A stretch of 58,781 bases of DNA from Tenacibaculum adriaticum (GCF_008124875.1 NZ_VNIA01000008.1:1-58781), one strand, 5' to 3'. Shown: positions 34,152 through 44,832, counted from the stretch's first letter. Numbers and translations are program-made. Notes: generated by a model not told the origin, from the sequence alone.

Positions 34152-34910
34152 ATGAAAGTAATAGTATTAATGATAATCTTGTGGTATTCAGGGTTGTTTT
34201 TTCAAACCTTTTTTTTGCATAGATATGCTGCACATCAAACATTTACCATGTCAAAATTTGCCGAAAAAGTATGTTTCTTTTTAACATGGATTTTTCAAGG
34301 CTCAAATTACTTGAGTGCTTATGGTTACGGAGTTATGCATAGATTGCATCATGCATATGCCGATACCGAAAAAGACCCACATTCTCCAAAATATGATAGT
34401 AATATTTTTACGATGATGTGGCGTACTAAAAATACGTATCAAGACATTAATAAAAAGCGAATTAAAGTAGATGAAAAATTCACCAAAAACGTACCACAAT
34501 GGGAGCGTTTTGATGCTTTTGCTAGTTCAAAACTATCTAGATTAGCTTGGGGAGCATTGTATACCGCTTTCTTCGTGGTATTCGCTACAGCTTGGTGGCA
34601 ATGGCTTTTTTTACCAGTCGCTTTTTTAATGGCGCCAATTCATGGAGTTATTATTAATTGGTTTGCTCATATTTATGGCTACGTAAATTTTAAAGTAAGT
34701 GATACCTCTAAAAATTTATTACCATTCGATTTTTTAATGATGGGAGAAGGATATCATAACAATCACCATAAACATGGGGGTAGAGCTAATTTCGGCGGAG
34801 TAAGATGGTACGAAATAGATATCACATACTATATAATGGTTGTATTAGATAAATTAAATTTTATTCAATTAAAAAAGAGTGCTTTAGTTCCTGTAAAAAG
34901 AGAGTTATAG
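34152..34910 (+). CDS. Membrane fatty-acid (acyl) desaturase
   Basis: 252 residues. The three His boxes of the integral membrane di-iron desaturases are present: HRYAAH near residue 24, HRLHHAYAD near 65 and HNNHHKHGG near 200. Hydrophobic segments flank them (VLMIILWYSGLFFQTFFL, LAWGALYTAFFVVFATAWW). It would introduce a cis double bond into an acyl chain at the inner membrane, using molecular oxygen, as in cold adaptation. The preceding Crp/Fnr gene makes regulation by that protein plausible. A strong terminator follows. Confidence 0.93.
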   Translation: MKVIVLMIILWYSGLFFQTFFLHRYAAHQTFTMSKFAEKVCFFLTWIFQGSNYLSAYGYGVMHRLHHAYADTEKDPHSPKYDSNIFTMMWRTKNTYQDINKKRIKVDEKFTKNVPQWERFDAFASSKLSRLAWGALYTAFFVVFATAWWQWLFLPVAFLMAPIHGVIINWFAHIYGYVNFKVSDTSKNLLPFDFLMMGEGYHNNHHKHGGRANFGGVRWYEIDITYYIMVVLDKLNFIQLKKSALVPVKREL

Positions 34911-34930
34911 TAAACGGCACATAACAAATA

Positions 34931-34964
34931 AAAAAAGCATCCTAATTTTAGGATGCTTTTTTTA
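34931..34964 (+). terminator. Terminator after the desaturase gene
   Basis: AAAAAAGCATCCTA (34931-34944) and TAGGATGCTTTTTT (34949-34962) pair around a four-base loop, with a T run at the end. Confidence 0.88.
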
Positions 34965-35098
34965 TTTGGATAATCTAAAAATCAATATGTTATGATATTG
35001 TTTAGTTTTTGTAATTTAAGTTATATGTTAGTTTTTTTCGTAAATTTAATAGGTGTAAGGAAAAGGGTAAATATTAATAATTTTTAAAATAAAAACTC

Positions 35099-35674
35099 AT
35101 GAAAAAAATACTATTCTTAACGGGAGATTTTACAGAAGATTATGAAACAATGGTACCATTTCAAATGTTAGAAATGGTAGGTTACAAAGTGCACGCCGTT
35201 TGTCCGGATAAAAAGAAGGGGGACACTATAAAAACAGCGATTCACGATTTTGAAGGAGATCAAACCTATAGTGAAAAACCTGGGCATAATTTCACATTGA
35301 ATTATAGTTTTAACCAAGTAGAGGTTGATAATTATGACGGATTGGTAATAGCAGGAGGAAGAGCACCAGAATATTTAAGGCTTAATCCTAAAGTAATAGA
35401 AATAGTAAAACATTTTTTTAAAACCAATAAACCCGTTGCTGCCATTTGTCACGGTATACAAATATTAACAGCAGCTAATGTTGTAAAAGGAAGAAAACTA
35501 ACGGCCTATCCAGCAGTGGGACCAGAAGTGACTTTAGCAGGTGGAGATTTTCAAGATATTGCTGTAGATGAAGCTTATGTAGATGGTAATTTGGTTACTT
35601 CTCCCGCATGGCCAGCACATCCAAGCTTTATTAGAGAATTTTTAAAAATCATGGGAGCAAAAATTGAAATTTAA
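35099..35674 (+). CDS. DJ-1/PfpI family protein
   Basis: 191 residues. Opening strand [25 protein letters not shown], with the conserved acidic residue, [21 protein letters not shown], and the nucleophile elbow [11 protein letters not shown] with Cys117 and His118. The C-terminal half carries the usual core with a [10 protein letters not shown] segment. The family includes deglycase/chaperone-like and amidase-like proteins; the function of this member is not determined. It lies alone, between the desaturase and the NYN gene. Confidence 0.88.
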   Translation: MKKILFLTGDFTEDYETMVPFQMLEMVGYKVHAVCPDKKKGDTIKTAIHDFEGDQTYSEKPGHNFTLNYSFNQVEVDNYDGLVIAGGRAPEYLRLNPKVIEIVKHFFKTNKPVAAICHGIQILTAANVVKGRKLTAYPAVGPEVTLAGGDFQDIAVDEAYVDGNLVTSPAWPAHPSFIREFLKIMGAKIEI

Positions 35675-35784
35675 TATTTAGGCATTCCTTTTTATAAACA
35701 AAAGGTTGTACTTTCATGAGTCGCTCTTTATGAGAAGTTTCAACAAACACTTAATCACGAATGCAAAACAAAAATAATTAATTA

Positions 35785-36543
35785 ATGGATATAAAATTAG
35801 CGGTATTAATCGACGGAGATAATATTCCTTCAGCTTACGTAAAAGAGATGATGGAAGAGATCGCAAAATATGGTAATCCTACTATTAAACGTATTTATGG
35901 AGATTGGACGAAGCCAGACCTTTCAAAATGGAAAGTAGTACTTTTAGAAAATGCCATAACACCAATACAGCAATACGGGTACACAAAAGGAAAAAATGCG
36001 ACAGACTCTGCAATGATTATTGATGCTATGGACATTCTCTATTCACAAAAAGTAGACGGCTTCTGTTTGGTTTCTAGTGATAGTGATTTTACAAGGCTAG
36101 CGACTCGACTTCGCGAGGCTGGTATGCAAGTTTTTGGTATAGGAGAGAAGAAAACACCAAATCCATTTATTGTGGCTTGCGATAAATTTATTTATATAGA
36201 AATTCTTAAAAATCAAGCAGAAGAAGACGAGTCAGAATCTGTAGATGAAAAGCCTTCTTCAAAAGACAATATTGATAAAATTACAGCCAAAGAAATTAAA
36301 TTTATTTCACATACTATTTCAGATCTAGCAGATGATGATGGATGGGCTTTTCTGGGTGATGTAGGAAGTTTATTGCAAAAAAAACAACCTAACTTTGATT
36401 CTAGAAACTACGGATTTCAAAAATTAATGCCACTAATTAAATCCATTCCAAACTTTGAAATAGAAAGAAGGGAAGATTCTAAAGGACGTTCGAAATTAAT
36501 TTATGTACGTATTAAAGAGAAGAGTATGAAAAGGGGAAAATGA
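35785..36543 (+). CDS. NYN-domain RNase-like protein with a LOTUS (OST-HTH) domain
   Basis: 252 residues. A NYN (PIN-like, DUF88/LabA) domain spans about 1-150, with acidic catalytic residues in VLIDGDNIPS, KNATDSAMIIDAMDILY and LVSSDSDFTRLATRLREAG. An acidic linker (about 151-175) is followed by an OST-HTH/LOTUS domain (about 178-250: DDDGWAFLGDVGSLLQKKQPNFDSRNYGFQKLMPLI). The LOTUS fold binds RNA or G-quadruplexes and the NYN fold cuts RNA, so an RNA endonuclease is likely. The family is widespread in bacteria without a settled role. It is the last gene before a 394-base gap. Confidence 0.9.
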   Translation: MDIKLAVLIDGDNIPSAYVKEMMEEIAKYGNPTIKRIYGDWTKPDLSKWKVVLLENAITPIQQYGYTKGKNATDSAMIIDAMDILYSQKVDGFCLVSSDSDFTRLATRLREAGMQVFGIGEKKTPNPFIVACDKFIYIEILKNQAEEDESESVDEKPSSKDNIDKITAKEIKFISHTISDLADDDGWAFLGDVGSLLQKKQPNFDSRNYGFQKLMPLIKSIPNFEIERREDSKGRSKLIYVRIKEKSMKRGK

Positions 36544-36937
36544 TAATTAAGGCCTCTTGTAAAGTACAGTTTTTCTTAAATACACATTTGTGTTCATTCT
36601 AAATAATGACAGCTTAATAAGGTTAAAATTATTTTTATTTATTATGACTTAAAAGTTAATAGGATGTAAGTATTTGATTTATTTATCTGTGAAAATCAAT
36701 TAATAATTATGAAAAGGTCACATTTATTGTCAATAAAAGAACTTTTAATTTTAAGTAATTCAATTAAAGTGATTTTAAAATCAATTGGTTATAGTAAAAA
36801 TAGTTATAGAAATATTAATTAACAATTTTTTGACATACATAACATTTTAGTAAACAAATAGTAACTCTTTAGAATATTCTTAAGAACCTTTTAAAAAGTA
36901 ATTTTGTTAGACAAACAACATAAACTCAGTATAAACC
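36544..36937 (+). other. Intergenic region ahead of the giant secreted protein
   Basis: This 394-base, very A+T-rich stretch shows no gene with supporting features. A 37-codon frame (36709-36822) has no ribosome site or recognisable product and is judged chance. A -7 element at 36899 is noted separately. No clear hairpin terminator follows the NYN gene. Confidence 0.5.
36899..36906 (+). promoter_or_regulatory. -7 promoter element before the phosphatase gene
   Basis: TAATTTTG matches TAnnTTTG exactly, 31 bases before the start codon at 36938. No convincing TTG lies at the usual upstream distance, so an additional activator may be needed. Confidence 0.45.
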
Positions 36938-39900
36938 ATGTCTAAAAAATTATTTTTTTTAAGCTTATTGCTTTCTCTAAGCATAAGCTTTTTGACTCAG
37001 GCTCAAACTACCATACCTGGAGACTCTCTTGTGTATGGGCCTATGTTTAGTCCTGTTTACAACAATTCAGTAAGGGCTTGGGTGCTTACTAAGAACAATA
37101 CAGGATCTGGAGATGCTCTCTCTTTATCTTTAACAGGAGCTGGATCACCAGCTACTGAATTAACAGGAACAATTTATAACTCAGATGACAGGTTGGGTTA
37201 TAGTTTACGATCGTATGAATATACAGGGTTAACACCTGGAGAAATGTATTCAGCAAAATTATTAGTCAATGCTACACCATCATTACGTGTTGCTACTATT
37301 ACCAATGAAAACGAAATTATTGATGATTTTGAATTTCTATCCGGAGGATGTGGTCGAATTTATGATTTAACCAGATGTATAGATATCCCTGAATCAGAAT
37401 TTCATGTGAATGGAACTCCAGAGATGTTTAATGTTATGGCTAATGAAGACAGTGATATGATGGTCTGGTTAGGTGATGCAGTATATCTTTTAGGATTACA
37501 GCATGCTATGGGACAATGCCCAGATGGAGTAGATGATTGGGCTAATAAGGATATGGCATTTGATAGGTACCGTTTTCAAAGGGATTATCACGATAGCCTA
37601 ACTGTGGCAATGCCGCAATTAGCTATTACTGATAATCATGATTTAGGACCAAATGAATTCAATAAAAATATGCCTACTATAGCAAAAACCAGAGAGGTTT
37701 TTATGGAATGGTGGCCAAACCCTGAATATAATTCTACATCCGAAGGACAAGGTTTATTTTCTTCATATGTATATAAAGATGTTGAATACTTCCTTACCGA
37801 TAATCGTAGTTTTAGAGATGGTACTGCTGATCATTTTGGACCTGAGCAACTAGAATGGCTTAAACAAGGTCTATTAAATTCCACAGCAACCTTTAAAGTT
37901 ATTATTAATGGTACGCCAACATTTACACCAGTAGGAGGAAGAAACTTTAGTGTAAGTAATCAAGCAGGGGAGCTTTTTAATTTTATACAAGATAATAATA
38001 TCAATGGTGTTCTTTCTTTGAGTGCAGATATTCATGAGCAACGTTTTATGGTACGAGATGCAGATACCAAATATCCGTTATATGATATACTGTCTGGAAA
38101 TATAAATTCAGATGTTGGTAATGGCAGTTACAATATTAACTATGATAATGACTATGTGCTTCACGGTGTAAAACAAACCTATTTACGCATTAATGTATAT
38201 GGTGATATAGATGATCGAAGAATGAAAGTTGAATATGTAGATGCAACAGGGCAACCATATTTTGAAGAAATTATTCATGAAGATATGCTTACAAGCCAAA
38301 ATGCTGATGCATATAAATTGGGTTTAAATATCAATAATGATATTGTAGATGCTTCAGATTATACACATACAATCAATGTATCTAACTATGCATTTACAAA
38401 TAACAGAAATGATGAAGCTAACGAAGCAATGGTGTTTAGTACCAACACATCGGTACAAATACCAACAGAGAATTCATTAAACTTTCATAATCGTCCTTTT
38501 AGTTTAACATTTTGGGTAAATCCAACTACACTTTCAGGAAATGGAGCTACTATTTTATCAAATGGTGAGAATGGTGCTGGAATTTCATTCGGTGTTTCGT
38601 CAGAAGGACATTTAACATATACAGATCATGCTCTAGCAACAACTTATGAAAGCAACTATAGCCTTTTACAAAACTCGTGGTCGTATATCACTTGGAAATA
38701 TGACAATGTAAAAAGAAAACTAGCATTATATTATAATGGTTTCTTGATTCAGAACTGGACAAATGTTGTTTCTCCAATTGAATCTAGTAGAGATATCACA
38801 ATAGGAAACAATTTTGAAGGCAAACAATTTATTGGTCTTTTAGATGAATTATCACTTTATGGAAGATTAATTTCAGATGAAGATATTTTAGCTGAAGCAG
38901 ATATTCAAACCAACAGAGGAGGTGTTTTAAAAGTTACAAGTAGTCAAATGGCTATTCCAGGTGATGTGATTAATCCTGTGTTAAGTGATGATTTCACTAT
39001 AGAGTTTTGGGGGAAATTAAATTCAGACCCTGGAACGAATTACAAGATATTGTCAAGTAATGGTAGAGTTAATGGAAATTCTACAGGATTGTCTTTTGAG
39101 TTTCCAGACAGTAATAAACTAAATGTAGTTTTTGGAGTTAATGGTTCTGGATGGAATGTTATTTCAGATCAAGGTGATCCTTGGAATGTTGGGGAATGGA
39201 ATCATATTGCTTTAGTAGTGTCTAACACAAATGGAACTATTAAATATTACCAAAATGGAAATTTAATCGCAGAAGGCGCCTATGGTGGCTATATCCCAAA
39301 TTCTTGGGGATTAGGTTTTGGATATAGTCCATCTTATAATAGCCCTGTTCAAGGTGAATTAGATGATATTCGTATTTGGCAACGTACTTTAACTACTAAT
39401 GAAATCGTTGAACATATGCATTACCCTTTAGTTGGTGATGAGACTGATTTAGCTGTTTATTACGATTTTACACCAGTAACAGAAACAGATACTAACATCA
39501 TCAGTGAAGGTTCTGTAACTTATGATATGCCTTTAAATGGCGGTGAATTAGTAACAGCAACATCTCCAATTGGAAACATTGGTTTGGATTATCAACAAGA
39601 AGTTTCTGGAAAATGGAGTAAAAATAATAATCTAAATAACACTGGATTAATATTTCCAGAGGCCATTACTGCTTATAACAGTAATATTGTAATAGGTAAA
39701 AAAGCAGATACAGACTTAGAAGCTGTACCTGGTCTAAGTGGAATGTTTTATGCAAATGGTGGCTGGAAAATCGACCCTTTAAATAGCCCATTTGCAACGG
39801 TAAAAATTAATTTACAAGAAAACTTAACAACAGCAGCCGATTCTATTTCTAATATTGCTGGGCAATATTATTTATTAAAACAAGATGAGGTAACCAATGA

Positions 39901-42900
39901 TTTTAATGTTGTAACAGACGGGGCGTTTGATGGTTCAAATGTAACATTCTATAATGCAAATCTAAAAGAAGGGGTTTATTATTTAGCTTGGGAAGAAGGA
40001 ATCTTTGTCCCAGGAAGAGGAGGCGCTTTATCACTTACTGGTGGGCATCAAGCACAAATTTCTTCATCAACCATAGAACCTATCTTCTCTGGGGATTTTA
40101 CATTAGAATTTTGGGTTGATCTATCTCAAGATCCTGGAAACAACGCCCCTTTGGTTTCAAATCACGGTAGGATTAACGGTAATTCAACAGGATTCACATT
40201 AGAGATGCCAGACAACAACTCAGTTTCTGCTGTATTTGGGACAGGTGGTTCGCCTTGGAATGCTATAAATTCTGGAGATGCTTTAATTGTAGGAGAATGG
40301 AATCATATTGCTGTTACAGCTTCTCCTGGAGATATGATTAAGCTATATGTAAATGGAGAATTAAAAAATTCCGGTACATATAATGCTTACGCTCCTAATA
40401 GCACTTGGGATTTTGCTTTAGGAAAAAGCATCAATTACGGAGGAGAATCAAATTCAATAATGGATGAATTCCGTATTTGGTCACATATTAAAACGCAAGA
40501 AGAAATTGTTGCTCAAATGCATAGTACAATTACATCAGGTACAGATTTAGTCTTTAATTATACTTTTGACCAAGATGATGATGGAACATTAATCAATTCT
40601 GGAAGCAACACAGATATTGTAAACTACACCAATGCTCAAATCATAGATGCCACTAGCCCTGTTAGTGAAGCCCTCCAAGATTTTTCTGATGTTATTACAG
40701 GAAATTGGAGTGTTACAAACGAAACTGATGGAGGATTATATATCAGCAATTCAATTTCTAGTTTTATAGAAAATACGGTTGTTGGTCATAATATAAATAA
40801 TGAAGTTTTACCACTAGGTACCCTAGAAGACACGTATTATGTATCAGGTGGATGGCACTTGAATGCTCAAAATATGGATGTGGCATCTATTAATGTTGTA
40901 CTATCAAATATTTTTGACAATGTTGACTATGTTAATTCAACAGTTGCACAATATATGCTAATTAAAGGAGACCCAACAACTAGCTACGAAATTGTTAGTA
41001 CAGGAACAGAAGCTAATGGTATAGTAACCTTTACAGATATTGCTTTAGATTTAGGAAACTATTATTTAGTATACGAAATAGATACTGCTGCAGCAATTAA
41101 CGAACAAGGTGGAGCTATAAATCTTGCTGATGGCCACGAAGTATATATTCCTAAAGAAGGTGTTAATGCTGCACTTTCTGGAGACTTTACAATTGAACTT
41201 TGGGCGCGATTAGATAGTCCTGCTGGAGGCAATACTAAATTGGTTGGATTCACCAATTTTGGCGGCGGTGAATTTGGATGGGAAATGGAATTCCTAAACA
41301 ATCAAACCTTGCAAACCATTACAGGAAAAGGCCCTACGGGAGGTTGGAATTCATTAAATTCTACTCACGTATGGAATTTGGGCGAATGGAATCACGTGGC
41401 GGTAACTTTTGTGCCGAATGGAGAATTCAAATTTTATATTAATGGTGAATTGATGGATAGTATGCCTGTTGGATTGTTCTATGAATGTGCTAATAATTTA
41501 GCTTTAGGTAAAAACATTGCCAATAACGCTCCTACAGATGCTACAATAGATGAATTTAGAATTTGGACAACTGCTAAAACTCAGGAAGAAATCCAAGAGA
41601 ATATGTATCTTAATATTACAGATCCAACTACAGATTTAGCATATAACTACACCTTCAATCAGGATGACAGTGGGTTTTTAGTAAACTTAGGTTCTACATT
41701 AGTTGAAGTTGCGTATACAAATGCAAGTATTATTCCTGCTACTGGTCCAATCAGAGATGTAGAAGCTCCTTTTAGAAATGAAGTAAGAGGAAACTGGAGT
41801 ATTATGAATGATAATGCTAACGGAATGTACATTGGTGAAACACTTACAGATTACAACACTAACGTCGTAATTGGAAAAGAAGTTACAGGAACAATAGAAC
41901 ACGTTTTAGGTCAACAAGAAAATGACACCTTATATTTAAATAGTCGTTGGAAGTTTGATCCGTTATTCCTTGAAAACGGAACACCTAAAGTAGATCTTAC
42001 CAAAATATTTGATAATCTTAATGATATCGATCTAATTGCATCAAATTATTTCTTATTAACAGGAGATCCTTCAACTACATTAAACATTATAGCTACTGGA
42101 ACAAAAGACAGTAACATTGTCACTTTTACAGAAATTCCATTAGAAGATACCATCGTGTATTTAGCTTGGGAAAACATTGCTGAATATCAAAACGGAACAT
42201 TCCCAATTGCATCTCAAGGTCTTTGGAAGTTTAATGATACAGGAGTTGATTTAGGAACAGATTGGAAAAATAATGCATATGATGACAGCGCTTGGTTTTT
42301 CGGAAATGCTATTTTAGGATATGGTGATGGTATTGAAAGCACAACCTTAGATTATGGTTCTGATGCGGGTAACAAATACCCAACCTATTATTTAAGACAC
42401 ACTTTTGATGTAGACGATGCGTCTCAATATGGAAATTTACTTTTCAGCGTGTTGAAAGATGACGGTGTTGTAGTATATGTGAATGGTACGGAAGCATTCA
42501 GAATGAATATGCCAGATGGTGCTATTACATATAACACCTATGCTTCTTCAGCAATTGGAGGTTCAGATGAAGAAATCTGGAACGAAATTTCAACAGCTAA
42601 CTTATTACAAGATGGTGAAAATGTGATTGCGGTTGAGTTACATCAAGCTGGAGGAAACAGTTCTGATCTTCGTTTTGACATGCAAGTAGACTATCAATTA
42701 CCTGCTATTGAAGTAACAGATTATCCTTTACCAAAAGACCAAGAATGGTATTATTTTGATCAAGGCACAAGTTTGGATGCAGAAAGTTGGTCTGATGTAG
42801 CTTACGATAACTTAACTTGGGATAGAGGTTTTGCTCCTTTTGGATATGGAGATCCTGTAAATACAGAAATTTCTTATGGGCCAGATGCCAATAATAAATA

Positions 42901-44812
42901 TATCACATCATACTTTACAAAAGACATCAATGTAGATGTAAGCAACCTTACAGATATGGTTGAGTTTGGTCTTAGAAGAGATGATGCTGGTATTGTTTAT
43001 GTGAATGGTGTTGAAGTTTTCAGAATGAATTTACCTGATGGTGCTACAGATTATTTAACAACAGCTCCAACTGCTATGGGTGGTATTGATGAAAACATCT
43101 ATTTTATTGCCGAGGTTCCTAAAACGGCATTTGTAAGTGGTGTTAACAGAATTGCTGTTGAAATACACCAACAATCGGGTACAAGTTCTGATCTTCGTTT
43201 TGATATGTATATCAAAAACATTGATGATCTAGAAGTAGATTGCGCTGCTACTCATATAGGATGCTTTACATCAATAGAGCCAACAGGTCAAACAAATAAT
43301 TTAATTATTTCTAATGAGCACCAATTCCAATTAATCTTTAAAGAAGGAGATGCTTATACAATTGGATCAGGAAACGTACCTGGAAACAATGACTATACTG
43401 CTTATGTTCCAACGAGTGGAAGCAGTGAACTTGGTCATCTTTCTGTAAATCATGAAAATACACCAGGAGGAGTGTCTATTGTAGATCTACATTTAGATAC
43501 CACGGCTAAACTTTGGGTTGTAGATGATAGCGAAGCAGTAGATTTATATAATGCTGCATTGGTAACAACAACTAGAAACTGTTCAGGAGGCACTACTCCT
43601 TGGGGAACAGTAGTTACTGCTGAGGAATCTACAAACTCTGGAGATGTGAATAGTGATGGTTACGAAGATGTGGGTTGGTTGGTAGAAATAGATCCTGTTA
43701 CTGCTCAAGTGATGGATTATGGAAGTGGCCAGGAAAAATTATGGGCAATGGGAAGAATGAACCACGAAAATGTAGTCGTATCGGCAGATGGAACTACAGC
43801 TTATTATGGTGAAGACGGTGGAACACATTGTGTTTATAAATATATAATGGACACTCCTGGTAACTTATCTGCAGGAACTGTATATGTATTGAAGTTGGAT
43901 TTAGCATTATCAGGTAACGATCCAAGTTCTTCAACCGCACAATGGATCGAAGTTCCAAACGACACACAATCTGATCGCAATAACTTAAACACAGTAGCTT
44001 CAGCTTTAGGTGGAACAAATTTTAACGGTGTTGAAGATTGTGAAATTAATCCTTATGATGGAAAAATATATTTTGCAGCTAAAGGTAGAAACCGTGTGTA
44101 CAGATTTAAAGATAACGGAACTACAGTGTCTGAATTTGAAACGTTTGTTGGAGGAAAATCATACGATATAACAACCAATAGCGGAACAGTTTCTGAGCCT
44201 TGGAGTGATGGAAATGATAATTTAGTGTTTGATGACAAAGGAAACCTTTGGGTTTGCGAAGATGGTGGTAACAACTACATTTGGGTTGTTCGTCCAGATC
44301 ATACACAAAGTAATCCGAATGTTAAGTTGTTCGCTTCAATGCCATCAGGTTCTGAGCCAACTGGTCTTACATTTACGCCAGATTACAAATACGGATTCTT
44401 CTCTGTTCAACATCCAAGTGGAAGTAATGCTCCTCAACAAGATGCTACCGAAAATGATGTGACTTTCAATGCATCATCTACTGTAGTGTTCTCTTTAGAG
44501 GAAAACTTAGGAACATTAGGATTAGATCCTGTTACAATGGTAGAAAATGGAATAAGTTTATATCCAAATCCAACAAATGGATTAGTAACGTTGTCATTAA
44601 ATATGCAACAATCTGGAGAAGAAATTTCTATAAAAGTATATGATTTATTGGGAAGAGATCTTCTTCAATTTACCGGAATGGAAACTACTGGAGGTGGACA
44701 ACAGCAAATTCCACTGGACTTATCCTCTGTAGTTCGAGGAAATCAAGTTTTATTGCTTCAAGTACAAGTTGGAAATAAAACACAACAATTTAAAGTGCTT
44801 ACTAAAAAATAG
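36938..44812 (+). CDS. Giant T9SS-secreted protein with PhoD-like and PhoX-like phosphatase domains
   Basis: 2624 residues. Signal peptide about 1-22. A PhoD-like metallophosphatase spans about 75-440 (GD near 178, TDNHD near 232, DNRSF near 287, ADIHEQRF near 362). A first LamG-type domain spans about 505-650. Three long repeats of about 365 residues follow (from about 661, 1028 and 1391), each a LamG domain plus a module containing W-S and an I-G-K or G-H-N segment. Two galactose-binding-like repeats lie at about 1753-1925 and 1936-2100. A PhoX-like (DUF839) domain spans about 2100-2520, with RNCSGGTTPWGTVVTAEES (2212-2230) and SDGNDNLVFDDKGNLWVCED. A T9SS sorting domain begins with LYPNPTNG near 2541. 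Both phosphatase types are calcium- or iron-dependent phosphoesterases in other bacteria. Fusing both, surface-exposed, implies phosphate scavenging from polymers or cell-surface esters. Active-site completeness needs alignment. Confidence 0.9.
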   Translation: MSKKLFFLSLLLSLSISFLTQAQTTIPGDSLVYGPMFSPVYNNSVRAWVLTKNNTGSGDALSLSLTGAGSPATELTGTIYNSDDRLGYSLRSYEYTGLTPGEMYSAKLLVNATPSLRVATITNENEIIDDFEFLSGGCGRIYDLTRCIDIPESEFHVNGTPEMFNVMANEDSDMMVWLGDAVYLLGLQHAMGQCPDGVDDWANKDMAFDRYRFQRDYHDSLTVAMPQLAITDNHDLGPNEFNKNMPTIAKTREVFMEWWPNPEYNSTSEGQGLFSSYVYKDVEYFLTDNRSFRDGTADHFGPEQLEWLKQGLLNSTATFKVIINGTPTFTPVGGRNFSVSNQAGELFNFIQDNNINGVLSLSADIHEQRFMVRDADTKYPLYDILSGNINSDVGNGSYNINYDNDYVLHGVKQTYLRINVYGDIDDRRMKVEYVDATGQPYFEEIIHEDMLTSQNADAYKLGLNINNDIVDASDYTHTINVSNYAFTNNRNDEANEAMVFSTNTSVQIPTENSLNFHNRPFSLTFWVNPTTLSGNGATILSNGENGAGISFGVSSEGHLTYTDHALATTYESNYSLLQNSWSYITWKYDNVKRKLALYYNGFLIQNWTNVVSPIESSRDITIGNNFEGKQFIGLLDELSLYGRLISDEDILAEADIQTNRGGVLKVTSSQMAIPGDVINPVLSDDFTIEFWGKLNSDPGTNYKILSSNGRVNGNSTGLSFEFPDSNKLNVVFGVNGSGWNVISDQGDPWNVGEWNHIALVVSNTNGTIKYYQNGNLIAEGAYGGYIPNSWGLGFGYSPSYNSPVQGELDDIRIWQRTLTTNEIVEHMHYPLVGDETDLAVYYDFTPVTETDTNIISEGSVTYDMPLNGGELVTATSPIGNIGLDYQQEVSGKWSKNNNLNNTGLIFPEAITAYNSNIVIGKKADTDLEAVPGLSGMFYANGGWKIDPLNSPFATVKINLQENLTTAADSISNIAGQYYLLKQDEVTNDFNVVTDGAFDGSNVTFYNANLKEGVYYLAWEEGIFVPGRGGALSLTGGHQAQISSSTIEPIFSGDFTLEFWVDLSQDPGNNAPLVSNHGRINGNSTGFTLEMPDNNSVSAVFGTGGSPWNAINSGDALIVGEWNHIAVTASPGDMIKLYVNGELKNSGTYNAYAPNSTWDFALGKSINYGGESNSIMDEFRIWSHIKTQEEIVAQMHSTITSGTDLVFNYTFDQDDDGTLINSGSNTDIVNYTNAQIIDATSPVSEALQDFSDVITGNWSVTNETDGGLYISNSISSFIENTVVGHNINNEVLPLGTLEDTYYVSGGWHLNAQNMDVASINVVLSNIFDNVDYVNSTVAQYMLIKGDPTTSYEIVSTGTEANGIVTFTDIALDLGNYYLVYEIDTAAAINEQGGAINLADGHEVYIPKEGVNAALSGDFTIELWARLDSPAGGNTKLVGFTNFGGGEFGWEMEFLNNQTLQTITGKGPTGGWNSLNSTHVWNLGEWNHVAVTFVPNGEFKFYINGELMDSMPVGLFYECANNLALGKNIANNAPTDATIDEFRIWTTAKTQEEIQENMYLNITDPTTDLAYNYTFNQDDSGFLVNLGSTLVEVAYTNASIIPATGPIRDVEAPFRNEVRGNWSIMNDNANGMYIGETLTDYNTNVVIGKEVTGTIEHVLGQQENDTLYLNSRWKFDPLFLENGTPKVDLTKIFDNLNDIDLIASNYFLLTGDPSTTLNIIATGTKDSNIVTFTEIPLEDTIVYLAWENIAEYQNGTFPIASQGLWKFNDTGVDLGTDWKNNAYDDSAWFFGNAILGYGDGIESTTLDYGSDAGNKYPTYYLRHTFDVDDASQYGNLLFSVLKDDGVVVYVNGTEAFRMNMPDGAITYNTYASSAIGGSDEEIWNEISTANLLQDGENVIAVELHQAGGNSSDLRFDMQVDYQLPAIEVTDYPLPKDQEWYYFDQGTSLDAESWSDVAYDNLTWDRGFAPFGYGDPVNTEISYGPDANNKYITSYFTKDINVDVSNLTDMVEFGLRRDDAGIVYVNGVEVFRMNLPDGATDYLTTAPTAMGGIDENIYFIAEVPKTAFVSGVNRIAVEIHQQSGTSSDLRFDMYIKNIDDLEVDCAATHIGCFTSIEPTGQTNNLIISNEHQFQLIFKEGDAYTIGSGNVPGNNDYTAYVPTSGSSELGHLSVNHENTPGGVSIVDLHLDTTAKLWVVDDSEAVDLYNAALVTTTRNCSGGTTPWGTVVTAEESTNSGDVNSDGYEDVGWLVEIDPVTAQVMDYGSGQEKLWAMGRMNHENVVVSADGTTAYYGEDGGTHCVYKYIMDTPGNLSAGTVYVLKLDLALSGNDPSSSTAQWIEVPNDTQSDRNNLNTVASALGGTNFNGVEDCEINPYDGKIYFAAKGRNRVYRFKDNGTTVSEFETFVGGKSYDITTNSGTVSEPWSDGNDNLVFDDKGNLWVCEDGGNNYIWVVRPDHTQSNPNVKLFASMPSGSEPTGLTFTPDYKYGFFSVQHPSGSNAPQQDATENDVTFNASSTVVFSLEENLGTLGLDPVTMVENGISLYPNPTNGLVTLSLNMQQSGEEISIKVYDLLGRDLLQFTGMETTGGGQQQIPLDLSSVVRGNQVLLLQVQVGNKTQQFKVLTKK

Positions 44813-44832
44813 TCTACACTTTTTATACTCTT

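Noticed and set aside
36709..36822. 37-codon gene in the gap before the giant protein
   Set aside because: No ribosome site, no recognisable product, and the region is so A+T-rich that short frames are common.
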